Assembly (NCBI RefSeq): GCF_043641665.1
Contig: NC_092192.1
Span: forward strand, 22,302,978-22,366,977
DNA from: Enoplosus armatus
Lineage: Eukaryota > Chordata > Actinopteri > Centrarchiformes > Enoplosidae
Length of the DNA stretch: 64,000 nt
Reading direction: 5' to 3'
Position numbers and translations under genes: made by a program. The first letter of the stretch is position 1. Each line of letters begins with the position of its first letter. The notes beneath the pieces are model-generated. The model was not told where the DNA came from. It searched no databases and saw nothing but the letters and a program-made list of their open reading frames with translations. Below are positions 1-11,682 of this stretch, piece after piece.

Positions 1-321
1 GGTTTAGTTCTGACAGCACTGCCACTGGGAGCCAAAGGTAATCCAGCAATAATTTTCAGCGAACAAGGGATTTTGATTTCTACCCTGCCAAGAGGGCTGG
101 GAGTAAGGGGGGGGGTGGGGTGGGGGGGGGGGGGAATCATCTGCAAAGGGCTTTTTCTTCCAGTGCAGCGCTGCCTAGCCTACAGCCAAGAAATGTCCTT
201 GCATTCACGGGGATAAAGCCATCTCGGACAATGGTGGGGGTGAAAAGAAAAAAAAAGAAAAAGAATTGCTGGAGAGGGAAGAGGCTGAAGTGAGGCAGTG
301 ATGAAAGGGATAAGACAGTGA

Positions 322-325
<4 letters not shown>

Positions 326-358
<33 letters not shown>
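326..358. repeat. (GT)n microsatellite
   Basis: About 16 uninterrupted GT units in intergenic sequence. Confidence 0.98.
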
Positions 359-359
<1 letters not shown>

Positions 360-1065
360 TGGCTGAATGGCTGCGCCACCTTTGTGTCTTTGTGCATCCG
401 TGTTCCTCGCCGCGTACCCCCATCACAATCGCAAATAACGAATCACAAAAAAAACCGGATGCACTCGCTGGAGTAAAAGCATCCCGACGGGCGACACGTG
501 TAACGATCCCGACCTTCATCATTACTTCGCATTTAGCTGACCTTTTGAGAGGACACTCACCGAGACCTGGCCCCCGCTCACACAACGCGATACAACCGTT
601 GAAAGAAGAGAGCGGGAGAAGGGAGATCACAAACAAATGCAGAATCAATACGTTTCACATCAACAGCCCCAGATTGTTCCCAGGCTGATGCACCTTCTCT
701 CCATTCTCTCCTGTTTACCAAGGCTGTCAGGGTAGGTTTGTTCAGTACTACCTGGCTCTCGCTGACATTGATCACCGTCCCTCTGGCTCCAGGTATCTCT
801 CTCTCTCTCTCCCTCTCAATCTCAGAGGTAACTAAGCCCTGTGGAATGCTCGGCGCCCCCTCTCCCCCGACCCCTGCGAGTGGTTTGGACTTGGCTCTCG
901 CCCATCATCTCGCATCTCACATTTTCCCCTTGAGGGAGCGAGGCTTAACCCTGACAGCCTGTGAAGAGGGTCGAGGAGGAAAGCCAGTGCCACTTTTTTC
1001 ACTGGACTCTTTGCATTTGCTCACCAGACAGGGGAGGGGAAAGTTATGGCGGTGGATGTGGTGGT

Positions 1066-1083
1066 GGGGGGGGGGGGGGGGGG
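1066..1083. repeat. G18 homopolymer
   Basis: Uninterrupted G run directly after a GGTGG-rich stretch. Confidence 0.97.
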
Positions 1084-2218
1084 AGCGCCGAGAGGCATGG
1101 AATCGAGCTCCGTGTAAGAAAAAAAAGAAAGAAAGAAAGCTTCCCGAGGGACCTCAAGGGCTTACTCAAACCGGAGTTGTAGCTGGGAATGGGAGTCAAA
1201 GGCTACACAACACAACCTCTGAATGTTCTCTCTTCAGTCGTCACGATATATATATATGTATATATATATATACACGCTACATCAGTGGCTCATGTAGCAT
1301 TACACACAGATGCTATTCTATCCTATTAATCAGTTAGATAAAACAGGCCCATTCTCATTTACTCAAAATAACAGCCAACAGGCGCTCTGCTCGGTTTACA
1401 GAGAAATATTCAACTTAAAGAAACAATTAATACAATATAAATAGTTCGTGCTCCTTTCATTTTCTTTCAAAATTGAGGATTTCCCTTACGCTGTAGACGC
1501 ACAATGATTAACACTCGCTCCGCTGACAGGCGCCGAGCGGTGTCGAGTCCCATCCGAGTCCTGCCGGCGGGCTCAGGTTCAGTCCCGTCAGGCTGCGCTG
1601 AGGGCCGAGATGTACCAGCACGCCATTTGAGCTCTGTTTAACGCGTGGAATCCTTCCATCGCTCGCTCTGACCGTAGCCTGATTTTTTTTTCCCCCCCTC
1701 CGTTTTCATACATTTGAAAACATAGTCGTCGACTAAATTTCGCAGATATTTTTGATGTTAGCGGAACGTTATTAAAAATGCACAACAAAGGAACACTGAT
1801 ATGATAAGTCTTGCAGCACCCTTGGCCCGTCCTCGGGGGCACCCACTCACTGATCGACAACATCATCGCTACACGAGCTATTTGTGTTTCAGCATGACAT
1901 GGCTGTTATAAATGCCGTGTTGCGCTATCTTTTCGCACGCTGCCCTTTTCTTCTCCTGACAGCCGGAGCCGGCGCAGGACCGGCACGCTGAGAAGCCGTC
2001 TTAATTAAAAATGTCAACATCGGGACGATAGTAAGCTGGAAATAGCTCTTCCCTCATTGCTTCTCTGTGAAGCTCTGCTCTCGACTGCTCACCAAGCAAA
2101 GTGGGTCCTGTCTGACAGAGAATCAGAAACACAACGCAGAGATCCCGTCCTATCTGTGCTCCCTGGAAATGTCTAACGTATGAATTTGAAGGACAAAACC
2201 CAGAGATAACAAGGCCAT

Positions 2219-2238
2219 GGGGGGGGGGGGGGGGGGGG
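2219..2238. repeat. G20 homopolymer
   Basis: Uninterrupted G run in intergenic sequence. Confidence 0.97.
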
Positions 2239-2311
2239 CGGATCAGGGCCAGCAACCCTCTGAATCACTGACCCCAGCTCAAGCTCATCTGTCACGAGGG
2301 ATCTACTGCGG

Positions 2312-2376
2312 AGTCAAGTCAAATGTATTTATATAGCACGCGTCAATGCAATGTCAGCTCAATGGGCTTCACACAA
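2312..2376. repeat. Decayed dispersed repeat, ATTTATATAGC type
   Basis: Contains CAAATGTATTTATATAGCA followed by AATGGGCTTCACA. This resembles the widespread teleost repeat tail in which TTTATTTATATAGC is followed by AAAGTGCTTCACA. Recognition is from memory, so family assignment is left open. Confidence 0.45.
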
Positions 2377-3832
2377 ACAAATATGAACGCAGTGAAATGA
2401 AACATGACTACATAGGTATAAAAAAATATATTCCCACAGAGGACGAGATCATTCTGGAGCTCGGAGATGTATGTTCCCCCAATACATTGCTAAATATCAA
2501 GCAGGCTGCTCTAATTAAGAATGACTTGCCACAAGCGCTAAAAGTGGATCGGGCTCCAGTTAGCCGACCTCGCATGTGTTAGATTACCGCAGGAGTACGT
2601 AACAACGTCCAGAAAAAAAACACAAAAGCAAAAACATAACCGAGAATGGTTCTGTTTGAAACAACAATTAACTTTGAAAGCACTAAAAGGAAATAAAAGG
2701 TCGTTGGCCTGAAGATGCGTCGCAAAAAAACGGAGTCAAGACGAGAAGCAGCCGCGAGCGCTGCAGCCTGAAACCAAAGTGGCCTGAAGTGCTCCGACCT
2801 TTCCTCCTGATTGCGGATGTGCTCTCATGAATTTCGCTCCCCTGCACTCCACAAAAGGCCCTCGTCGCATTCAAGGTGCCGGCTGGTGCCACGTAAAGGC
2901 CTGCGCTTTCACCAAACCGCCGCGATAACGTATGCACGGCCCGCCATCTCCCTATTTATTGCCCGGCGCCCATTAAAATGAGAACATCTCCGCTGTGAGT
3001 GTTATTTTGCTTTATTAGATCCATTTTCGGCGCTACAAATGGGCCGGCCGCGTATATATATATATATATATATTCACAGTGTAATTACTTTCCCTTTCCA
3101 ATTTGCCAGACACAACAGCTCTGTCCTGGAAATATAATGGGCTATTTTGCATCAAACACAGCTAAAGTGATAACATAAATATTAGCCTACCTCTCCGCAG
3201 GAGTCCGGTGAGACGGGGTCAACTCGACGCAGGAGACAAAAGCTTCTGGCATCAAAAAACAACAAGAACACATTGTCAGCATTGTCTGATCTATATATGT
3301 GTGTGATAATTGCTCCCCGGAAGTGGGGTGAAACACGGGTATGAAAAGGCTGCAATCTACTTTTCCAATTTCAATCTCGCAGATGCGATTTATTTATTTT
3401 TTTAATTTCATGTGGCTTCCCCCTCACGTCCTGAGAGAAAGCCAGTGAGCCCGCTGCAGATCCCTTCAGAAGAGCACAGGTTGTGCATGCCATTCTTTAA
3501 AAAGCAGCCCTAAATAAATAGACTCTTTAATTAATAATCACAACGCCTTCGACTGTTGGAAAAGCTAAGCACGCGTTAATGCGATCAGTGCCTTGTCTTT
3601 CCCTCTCGCCAGCGGCACCCCATCTTATTCCTCCTGAAAATACGGCATCTCGGGGGCCGGGGCGACTAACTTGCTAGGCTTGAACGGCTCCTGCCACACA
3701 CCATAATAGCATGTGTGAAAGGCCGGGGCTGCCTGTTAACGGCGGCAGGTGAGAGCAGGAATGGAACCGGAGGAGCTGGTCTGTAGAGCACAGACAATTT
3801 TGTTCAGGCTCACCCTCTCCGGCGGCTTTGTC

Positions 3833-3840
<8 letters not shown>

Positions 3841-3882
<42 letters not shown>

Positions 3883-3933
3883 GGAGGGAGGGTCATAATT
3901 GCTGCTGCTGCTGCTGCTGCCCCCCCCCCCCCC
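3841..3933. repeat. Compound (TG)n, (GCT)n and C14 simple repeats
   Basis: About 20 TG units to 3881, then unique sequence, then (GCT)6 at 3901-3919 running straight into a C tract to 3933. Confidence 0.97.
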
Positions 3934-4670
3934 TCCGTGCAGACTGGGAAAATTGGAAGAGTCATTTCATCTCTGAGGTAAACGAAGCTCTGTGGGGTGG
4001 GGAAGCAGAGGAGGCTAAATTGCAGAGCAGCGCGGCGAGGCAGCCGGCTGTGTACTCTGACCCTCTGTCCTGACACCACTTGGAGCCCGAGAAGAAGGCT
4101 ATTTCGAAGAAGATGCACATCTTCTTCATAATGGGGGTGGGGGGGTGGACACAATGGCATGACATCCTGTAGAATATCCTGCAATCCAACACTGTGAATG
4201 CTACCTTTGTGAAGATTGTACTTGTCACTTTTGGGTTAGGGTCAGGCGATGTGTCTGTTAACGTGTCCAACAGTTTAAAACAACGAAACAACAGCTGCAA
4301 CCTGTCGCCTCCAAAACGACCACATCACCAAGGTGTTATTTCTTCCACAGCGTAGCCTGTCGGTGTACACCCGACCACCCACCCCGGCAATACAAGAACC
4401 GCACATATATGCCTCTGCTTCTGACAGACGACAGTCTTTCCACCAGCAAAATATTCTCCAGTCTTTTGTCATCGCCCTCTATGGGAACACATGGAAGCTT
4501 TTTTTCTGATTGGACATCAGCGTGACTGTGTCGGTGCCTTTCAAAAGCGTTACAAATCACAGGTAAAGGGTGGTCAGGTTGGGTGACAGTCTCGGTCATA
4601 GTGAAAAGAAACCAACTTGTTGACTGTTGCTAGAAAACAGGGCTGTCTTCCTTGTCAAAGTCTGACTTTT

Positions 4671-4760
4671 ATTTCCCCCCCCCCGTATCCCAGAATGAGA
4701 ATGGGTTGAGCCAGACCTTTCTCCAAAGTGTGGCGATAGGTCTGGCTATGCGAGACTAAC
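4671..4760. repeat. Dispersed repeat, copy 1 of a pair with 24475-24602
   Basis: Shares CCCAGAAT, AATGGGTTGA, CCAGACCTTTCTC, AAGTGTGG and ATGCGAGACTA, in the same order and spacing, with the copy at 24475-24602. It has a 5-base insertion and a gap relative to that copy. This resembles a common percomorph dispersed repeat ending CTGGCAATGCGAGACTA. Confidence 0.7.
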
Positions 4761-7700
4761 TAAACGTGAAGATAGGCTGTTTGAAGTGTAACAAACAATG
4801 GACGGCCTTCCAAAATAAAGGAGACGATATCATTTAGCAAATGTTTGGGGGGTGGGGGGGGCGGCATTTTTTTCCTTCCTTAGGTCCAGTAAAGATCTTC
4901 TAAAGCAAAGAAGCATGACTTTTTAGCCAAGGGATTTCTCTCCTGATGAGCTCCGCGATGGCAGCGCGTCAATCTGCAGAGCGCCCCCTAGTCGAGGAAA
5001 TGAGGGGGGCTGAAAAAGAACGTAAAGCGCATGCCGTCTTCTGCCGCCAGATACAAGATACCCAAGTGAACAATTCAGGGAGACTGCAGAGTGACACCGT
5101 TGCTGTAATGTATTCCAAGGTGCACTGAAGCTCCTCCGGTTCGGTGCCAATGACAACCCATTCAGGATTCCTTCATGTTGCCGACTCGTAAAATGCAAAT
5201 TTGTGGCGAGGCATTCAAAACGACTGTTTTTCAACACCCCACCGTTTCATAACCGATTTCCCGTTATTGGCAACCCACTCGTCAACTGCTGTGCTCAGAG
5301 AGAGATCCATAAAGCCTACGGGGTGCGTGCCAAACGTAATCCCCGCTCGCTGCAAAACGCAATCAGTGCATGAAACCAGTTGAATGGTTGAAACCCCAGT
5401 CGACAGACAAGAGGTTAATGTCGCCTTTGACACCCCAGTCTGCCCTTCTCGTCATGATGTGTGGTGGCAAACAGACGGAGGCGCCCCAGCCCCGGCGCGT
5501 CTCGCTTCACAGCCCCGAAATTAATAGGGGGGGGCCCCTCATTATGGAAAAACAGGAAAAGACAAAGAGAGAGTCTCGGTGAAGAAGTGGGAGCTAGAGA
5601 GGTGGATTCTTATTTAATGAGACCGGAGGAGAGGGTGTGAAGGGAACGGGGAGAAATTAGATGACTCCCGGCCGAGTGCAGCCCCGCTGGAGTCGCTCGT
5701 ATTTCCTTGCATTCATACTGTGGGGCCCGAATCCAAGCCGAGAGAAGCCGGCAGGAGAAACAGGAAATTAGTTGCCCCCCCCTTAATGGCAGGCCGGCTT
5801 TACCTTCTCCTCCTCCTTATTTTCTCCCTCCATCCCTCAGGGAGGCTGGGCAGCAGCCAATCTCATTGAGAGGCAGATCAATAAAGAGATATATTGTCAT
5901 CTCAGTGCGCCACCCTCTTAATCAATTAATCTATAATAGAATCCATTCACTGGAGCCTCTTAAAGGGCCCGTCCTCCCATTACCAGCTATGGGTCAAAAA
6001 AAAGGCGCAGACATATAGGGGTCTCATTACTTGTAATGGATGGGGGGGGGCTGGAATAGGTCCATATGCCTGGCTGTAGATACAGGTGATACGCATTTAA
6101 TGGCATTTCAAGGAAACTGTGCTTTTCACTAAAGAACAGGTCAGCCTCCCAAGATCGCAATCACACAAGGAAAGTCCTAATGACTTATCATCCATGCTCT
6201 GCCGTATCAGACACGAGGACGCATGCATTAGACTGCATGCGACTCTAATAAACTGCATAGGGCGCTGTGCAGTGACGTGTTTTGTGAGCTCGAGGTCGGC
6301 GCAAGTAAAAAAAAAAAAAAAAAAAAAATGAAAAAGAAGCAACAGGTTAGGCATGTGCACTTCACAGAAAGCTAATCTTTGACATCAGCAGCCATGGGCG
6401 CACATGTCGGCTCTGATTGTACGCGTGCAAAGTTTTGGCAGTATCAGAGCTCCCATCGTCCGTCGTTCACACATGTTAAAGTGTGATTTGTACCCAGGAG
6501 AGGGAGTGTTTCTGGTAAAGGACGTTTTACGCCATGTCTTTGTGGGCAGAACAGTATACGATTTCATACGTCAGGACAGAAGAATCTTGTTGGCCTCCTC
6601 CCAAGACGACCCTTGTTTTTGGAGATTGTAGGCTTTTTTTTTTTTTTTTTTTTTGGCTCATGCAGCTTTCCACATTGCCTCTTTTCTCCACCACTTTATA
6701 TTATGGTCGCTTTGCTGATTTATGTTTAGGCTTCTTTAGCACTTTCCCCTGTCGCTCGCCAAACACAACATTGCTCATTTGGGTCAATTCGACGATTCTG
6801 CTGAGAAAGTAATGTGGACGGGGTTTTTCTTGTATAAGTCTGCACCGATTTATTATGTTTAAGAAGTGTGTTGTGTTCTCGCCGCCCAGGGTTACACGAG
6901 GTGACACTGCCTGGACGCACAGCATATGAAATTTGTTACCAAAAAAAAAAAAAAATGCATTCAAAACACGTGACTCGCTCGTCCCTTTGGGAGAGAACAG
7001 ATTCGCCACTAGTTGTCCGCACGCCAAATTAACGACACAGAAATAAAGCACGAACGACTGAACAATGTGTGGGTGTCCCCGGACAGGAAGCACTGCTCCT
7101 TGACAGTTCACGCATCACGCTGCTGAAAGGGAAAGGGATGGAGCGGATACAAACACAGTGCTTCTGTGGCAGTGCTGCGTCTGCATGAGGAGCATTAGAC
7201 AAGTGGTAAGTGACTAAATGACTGTGCAGTTATACACACACACACAACATAACCGACGTCTGTCTCATCTTTAATGGATGACACTTTTGCTGTCAACTCA
7301 GCTCTCTTGAATGACTTTTGGAGCTGACGTGCAAAAGTGAGACGTTTGCGTGTTGCGTTTGCGTCTCCCCGGCCATTGGAAGCTTTGATTCCTGAGGAAA
7401 AAGTGGTTCGTAATTGCTCGTAGAGGCAACGCACGCTCAGCCAAAAGACATAAGCAAGCCAGAGGTCAGGCATGCATCATGGTCTCAGTTCACTTAAAGC
7501 CATTTGTTTATTTATGAACAGAGGTGCAGCTGCATGCATGCATGCATGCAGAGAACACCAGGTTATGACACACGTCTCTTGATCTTTTGTTTGTTTCGTG
7601 GTAGACTTCAGCCGTCTCAGTGGATGCGTCGCATGAATAGAATTTCTTAAAGCATTCGGGGGATTTAGAAAGCACAGATGCTCCTGTCAGTGTTTCAGCA

Positions 7701-8700
7701 ACAACAACAACAAAAAAAAAAGCCTGATTCATCATTTGTGAATTCCTGAAAACTCACTGACCACCCAAACCTTTCCAATTAATTCGACTCTACAGATCAT
7801 ACTGGATGCCTTTTCATACTGTAGTGCTGCCAGGAAACGGTTTTTTTTTTTTTAATGCCGGCATTTCTCGAAAGCTGACTCTGAAGTTCCTTTACAATAC
7901 ACTGGAATGAATGGCAAAAAATATAAAACCTCATAAAGCCAAAGCCTTTGTGCGTGGAGAGGGCATAATTCCATGATCTATACGGCTCAGCTGCAAGTGT
8001 GCAGCGCGGCACCGAGCCCCACTGACGGGCTGTCGCTGTAATTCAGCACCTAATGTGGATAATTAGTCTAAATTCATGGAGTGCTTGATTCCACTGACGG
8101 CCACGCCAAATGTTTGACGAAGGCACCAAAGTAGCAGCATCAGTCACAGGCGAGCGGAAATGCATTTAGTGGAGGGCCTCATCATGTTTTATTCAATCAC
8201 AGAGCGATGCTCAATTAATCAGTTTCTGCAATTAAATTAAACATGTGCATGCATAAAACATGAAAGAGATATCGGGGGGGGTTTAAGCGTGGCTCGGTTC
8301 TCACCCAAAGGGAGCCCTCCACAACAAGCTCTGTGGCTTTAGTGATGCGGAATCATTTTCTCTTGCGCCCAACGTCAAGACCCCCGGCATGGCAGAATGT
8401 GCACAATATCCCATCTTAGTATGCGCTGCTCGATGCATACCACCATCCAATGCATTTCTGCAAATGTCAGGAGCTGTGTGTTTACTGGGCCTGTCTGACC
8501 CCTAATATTTATTCAGCTCAACAGCACTCAGCCCAATCATTCCTCATTGCTTCGTTGCAGCATCGCGGCTCTTGGTATGTCAAGTCTCATTGGCTGCGTC
8601 GGCTGCACCGTATCTCCTGGCACACGAAATATTGCTTTTCGCTTTCCATCAAGCGCTCGCAAAGCCCGCGCTCGGATAAATAGTGACATTTCGCAGCCGC

Positions 8701-8702
<2 letters not shown>

Positions 8703-8731
<29 letters not shown>
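8703..8731. repeat. (GT)n microsatellite
   Basis: About 14 units. Confidence 0.98.
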
Positions 8732-8733
<2 letters not shown>

Positions 8734-9396
8734 GTTTGTTTGTATCTCTCGGTGCCTGAGTCATTTCCATCGCCTGATTTGTATACATAGCACCACTGTC
8801 GGCACGATCAAAGGTCTTTCACATGTAAGACAAATTTGCATTTGGATTCGTACCGCTGCCAACATAATTTATGCCTCCGCGGTTAGATAACTGCTTTGAG
8901 ATAAATGTTGACATTTGCACCACACCGAACAGTGTGACGTTTGTGGGGGGGGGGGGAGAAGAAAAAAAAAGAAAGAAAGAAAGAAAGAAAGAGGTTATGT
9001 CTAAATAGATTTAATCCAAGTAGAATCTGTAGGATTACAAAGGGCTTCTGATGGCTTCAGATACCTCGCACGTTTCCTTGGGAAACCTTGCCTAAGCTGC
9101 GAGGTAGAATTCTGACCCTATGTTGTGAAAGCGCGGAGATGTTCACGCTCGAAATGATGTGGCCTCCTGAAAGATGGACAACTTTTGCAACATTTAAGGA
9201 GGAGTTAACGTCGAATCAAAGCAGTGCTGCAAATAATGCTGCCATAAATAACTGTTTCATGTTTTGTATAAGTATAGTTCTGATGTCACTTTATTGATGG
9301 ATGTTAATGTTAATGTTAATGTAACTTTACCGAAACCTTACTGTCTGAAGTCCAAGTGCAAACAGGAGGATGCAACACCTAAAGGAGATACCAATA

Positions 9397-9421
9397 AACA
9401 AACAAACAAACAAACAAACAA
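9397..9421. repeat. (CAAA)n tetranucleotide repeat
   Basis: About six units in A-rich sequence, possibly the tail of a decayed retroposon. Confidence 0.9.
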
Positions 9422-9519
9422 GCATGTGGCCAAATTGAGATAAAGAAGTGAATAAAATAAAACAAATAAAACATATGGCCAGCTTGATTCAAATCAAGAA
9501 CAATAAGTATGCTGCTCTT

Positions 9520-9570
9520 TATCAGAATCAGAATCAGAATCAGAAATACTTTATTGATGGGGGGGGGGGT
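9520..9570. repeat. (CAGAAT)n with TACTTTATTGATG tail, dispersed-repeat end
   Basis: Four CAGAAT-type units followed by AAATACTTTATTGATG and a G10 tract. The same arrangement marks the end of a very common fish interspersed repeat. Only the end is recognisable. Confidence 0.5.
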
Positions 9571-10336
9571 TGTACTTTAAAGTGAAAAAAAGTACCACAA
9601 CTCTCTCCACCAGCATGTTTGAGGAGGGCACAACTTCAAAAGTCAGTACTTAAAAAAAAGTTCTGAGTTAAATAAAGAAATAAAGGAGAAAAAGTAAGAA
9701 AAAGTAGAAAACAAACAGGAGCGACTGTAACAGGCTGCATGCACGTCGGCGCATGCGCACTAGCATTTATGTTATGTTTATTATCATTTATTATCTATTA
9801 ATTAAAGCGTCTGCAGGCTACCTGAAATCAAGCGCCTCGTGTGGGTTATTGAGAGTTTCAACGAAACACAGGAATGATCCTAAAGGGCGGCCTTCACGGT
9901 GCCTGACCTGCGCTCAGAGGGACGAGCCCCCTCAGTGGCTCCCGCATTCAGCGCATCAGCGCCGGGGCGTGCTGGCCCTTTAAGAGAGAGAGAGGGAGGG
10001 AGGGGGAGGGAGTCGGGCTGGTGAAGTCAGCCACAATGAGGCAACAGCAAACCGGAGGTCCGGCGAGGGGGCTTTCAAATCACTCATTTGAGCACATTGG
10101 CATTCTTTTGTCAGCTCTGTGCTTTAACCACAAATGGGTCAGTCGCGGAAGAGAAGACACACATTCCACCGCGGTGTTTCACCGGCCTCAGGCCGCCCTC
10201 TGAGTGCGATATTTAGTCACTTAATACGGACTCGTTCTCGAGCGCTGCGACGTGTTGACGGAGTCACGGTTTTATTTTGAAAGCGGGGGCCGGAAACTGT
10301 TCGCTTCAGTGCGGCTTCGGCTCCGGGGCCCCGTGT

Positions 10337-10384
10337 GGTGTTGCGTTGTGCTGTGTTGTGTTGTGTTGTGTTGCGTTGCGTTGT
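10337..10384. repeat. TTGTG/TTGCG pentamer tract in the leader
   Basis: About nine variant pentamers within the CpG-rich leader. A near-identical tract lies at 11638-11682 in intron 1. Confidence 0.9.
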
Positions 10385-10456
10385 GGCGAGGCTGCGGTGG
10401 GACACAGCAGTCCTGGTCGCGGAGCGGAGCGGAACGGAGCGGAGCAGAGAGAAGGC

Positions 10457-10966
10457 ATGGAGCCCCGTGCGTGACTCGGTGGAGCTACTTCTGGGGACCG
10501 GTTCGCTCTCAGAGGACGCCGCTCCTCCTCCTCCTCTGCGACAACTCAAGCGAAAGCGGCAGAGAGCGGAGACTTGACCGACCGACCGACCGGGCGCAGC
10601 CTGCCACTCACGGCCGCCTCTCCTCGCATCACCTGCGGATTGCTTCTTGCGGACCGTCCGCGGGATTTATAGGCGCAGAATCTTTTTTACTTTTTTTTTC
10701 TTTTTTTTTTCCTTCTTCTTCTTTTTCTTCTCACCCGGTGCGGGTTGGAAAAGTTGACCGTGCGGGATGTTTGGACTCCTGGTCTGGTTGTAGCGCGGCT
10801 GAGATGCTGCCTGCGGAGTTTGAGGCTGTTTGCGGAGATTTCATCCCCTAGCCTGGGATTCACCCGCGCGTCTGTTTGGATATACCGCTGCTGCTGCTGC
10901 TGCTGGACGGCCTGCCTCACAAACTGCGCCCGACCTTATCCACCTATGAAAGACCTGAGTGTATAA
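10457..10966 (+). promoter_or_regulatory. Cluster of four upstream ORFs in the presumed robo3 leader
   Basis: Short ATG-initiated frames lie at 10457-10474 (5 codons plus stop), 10767-10793 (8 codons), 10804-10851 (15 codons) and 10946-10966 (6 codons). The last one ends in TAA at 10964-10966, whose final A is the A of the robo3 ATG, giving the overlap TAATG. Upstream ORFs normally lower initiation at the main start, and a stop-start overlap favours reinitiation. Whether all four are in the mRNA depends on the unmapped transcription start. The sequence facts are direct; the regulatory role is inferred. Confidence 0.55.
10886..10905. repeat. (CTG)6 in the 5' leader
   Basis: Six CTG units 60 nt upstream of the robo3 start codon, within the presumed 5' UTR. 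Confidence 0.95.
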
Positions 10967-11029
10967 TGGAGTACCGCCAGACTTTGGTTCCCCTACTGGT
11001 TTTATTTGCACTCGGAACTTTGGCATATG
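10966..11029 (+). CDS. robo3: robo3 exon 1: start codon and signal peptide
   Basis: Encodes residues 1-21 plus the first base of codon 22. The protein starts MEYRQT and continues with a hydrophobic core (LVPLLVLFALGTLA) ending AYG, a typical cleavable secretory signal with the likely cut near residues 20-22. This start was chosen because the ATG has A at -3 and G at +4, no in-frame ATG lies in the preceding 30 codons, and the exon ends at a consensus donor (ATG|GTAAGT) in phase 1. That phase exactly matches exon 2, forming Gly22 across the junction and giving GSRPRLED, the usual mature N-terminal region of Robo proteins. It lies immediately downstream of, and overlaps by one base, a 6-codon upstream ORF. 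Zebrafish robo3 is reported to have alternative N-terminal isoforms; no second first exon could be identified here. Confidence 0.85.
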
Positions 11030-11637
11030 GTAAGTTGAAATTGGCGTGCCGCTTGCTTTTGGGGCTTCTGTTCTGCGCAGATGGAGTTCATGCGCTTCAT
11101 ATCATTGGCTCCCAACTCCCCCAGAAATGAATGTCACTCGTAATTTTACTCGTGCAAAGTTACTATCCCATGCCCCCCACCCCCCCGCATCCAGGGACCC
11201 TTGCCTTTCTGGGAGTATTTGTGCAAAATGGTGTGAGTAATCCTCCTGGATGATGTCATTTAAAAAAAAAAAAAAAGGGCCACTTAAACCAGCAGGCCTA
11301 CAGGAGGAGTAGAGTAGCCCCCATATGCGGCTTGACTGCGCGTCTCGCCCAGGGGACCGCGGGTTCTCAACCAGCATCTGCTCCCCCGCAGAAAGCTGAC
11401 TTTTGTGTTGTGACTCTGAGCCTTGCTCATTTATCTCTATTATCGAGGGGTGGGGGGGCGTTAGGCATATTATTGGGCACAAATGCAATTGTGACACAGA
11501 AAACCAGCACGATGAAAGCCAACACTGCTAACAAATGTGTGATCCACATTTGCTGTAATGCGTTTGGGGATGAAAGCCCTCACCAGTTGCTGCATGTTAA
11601 GTGTTGAACTGTTCTTCCATTTCCCTCTTGATTGCAC

Positions 11638-11682
11638 TGTGCTGTGCTGTGTTGTGTTGTGTGTTGTGTTGTGTGTTGTGAC
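11638..11682. repeat. TGTTG-type pentamer tract, intron 1
   Basis: Starts CTGTGCTGTGCTGTGTTGTG, like the tract at 10337-10384, and includes some 7-base variants. Confidence 0.88.

Larger units (their letters stand above)
1..9880. other. Intergenic sequence upstream of robo3
   Basis: I see no gene here. The open frames on both strands are short, lack recognisable domains and mostly run through simple repeats. The stretch holds (GT)n tracts near 326, 3841 and 8703, long G tracts near 107, 1066 and 2219, AT repeats near 1246 and 3051, a GCT tract followed by C14 near 3901, poly-A/T tracts near 6307 and 6636, and at least three decayed dispersed repeats (listed separately). The part at 5800-5990 is free of simple repeats, AT-rich and rich in homeodomain-type cores, so it could be a conserved regulatory element; that is inference only. 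Confidence 0.7.
9880..10965 (+). promoter_or_regulatory. CpG-rich promoter and 5' leader region of robo3
   Basis: CpG density rises sharply from about 9880, after AT-rich sequence, and stays high up to exon 1. This fits a CpG-island promoter running into the 5' UTR. I see no convincing TATA box, and the transcription start cannot be placed from sequence alone. Within the region are short tandem motifs: a TTGTG/TTGCG pentamer tract (10337-10384), GGAGC pentamers (10417-10445), a CCGA tract (10577-10593), a long T-rich tract (10682-10735) and (CTG)6 (10886-10905). Four short upstream ORFs lie in the last 510 bases. Confidence 0.6.

Noticed and set aside
10252..10851. 199-codon frame across the CpG-rich leader
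   Set aside because: High GC lowers stop frequency. Composition follows the pentamer repeats and T tract. Only its last ATG-initiated 15 codons are kept, as an upstream ORF.
10876..11130. Open frame continuing past the exon 1 donor into intron 1
   Set aside because: The consensus donor GTAAGT at 11030 and the exact phase match to exon 2, restoring the Robo N-terminus, show that this is read-through of an intron.
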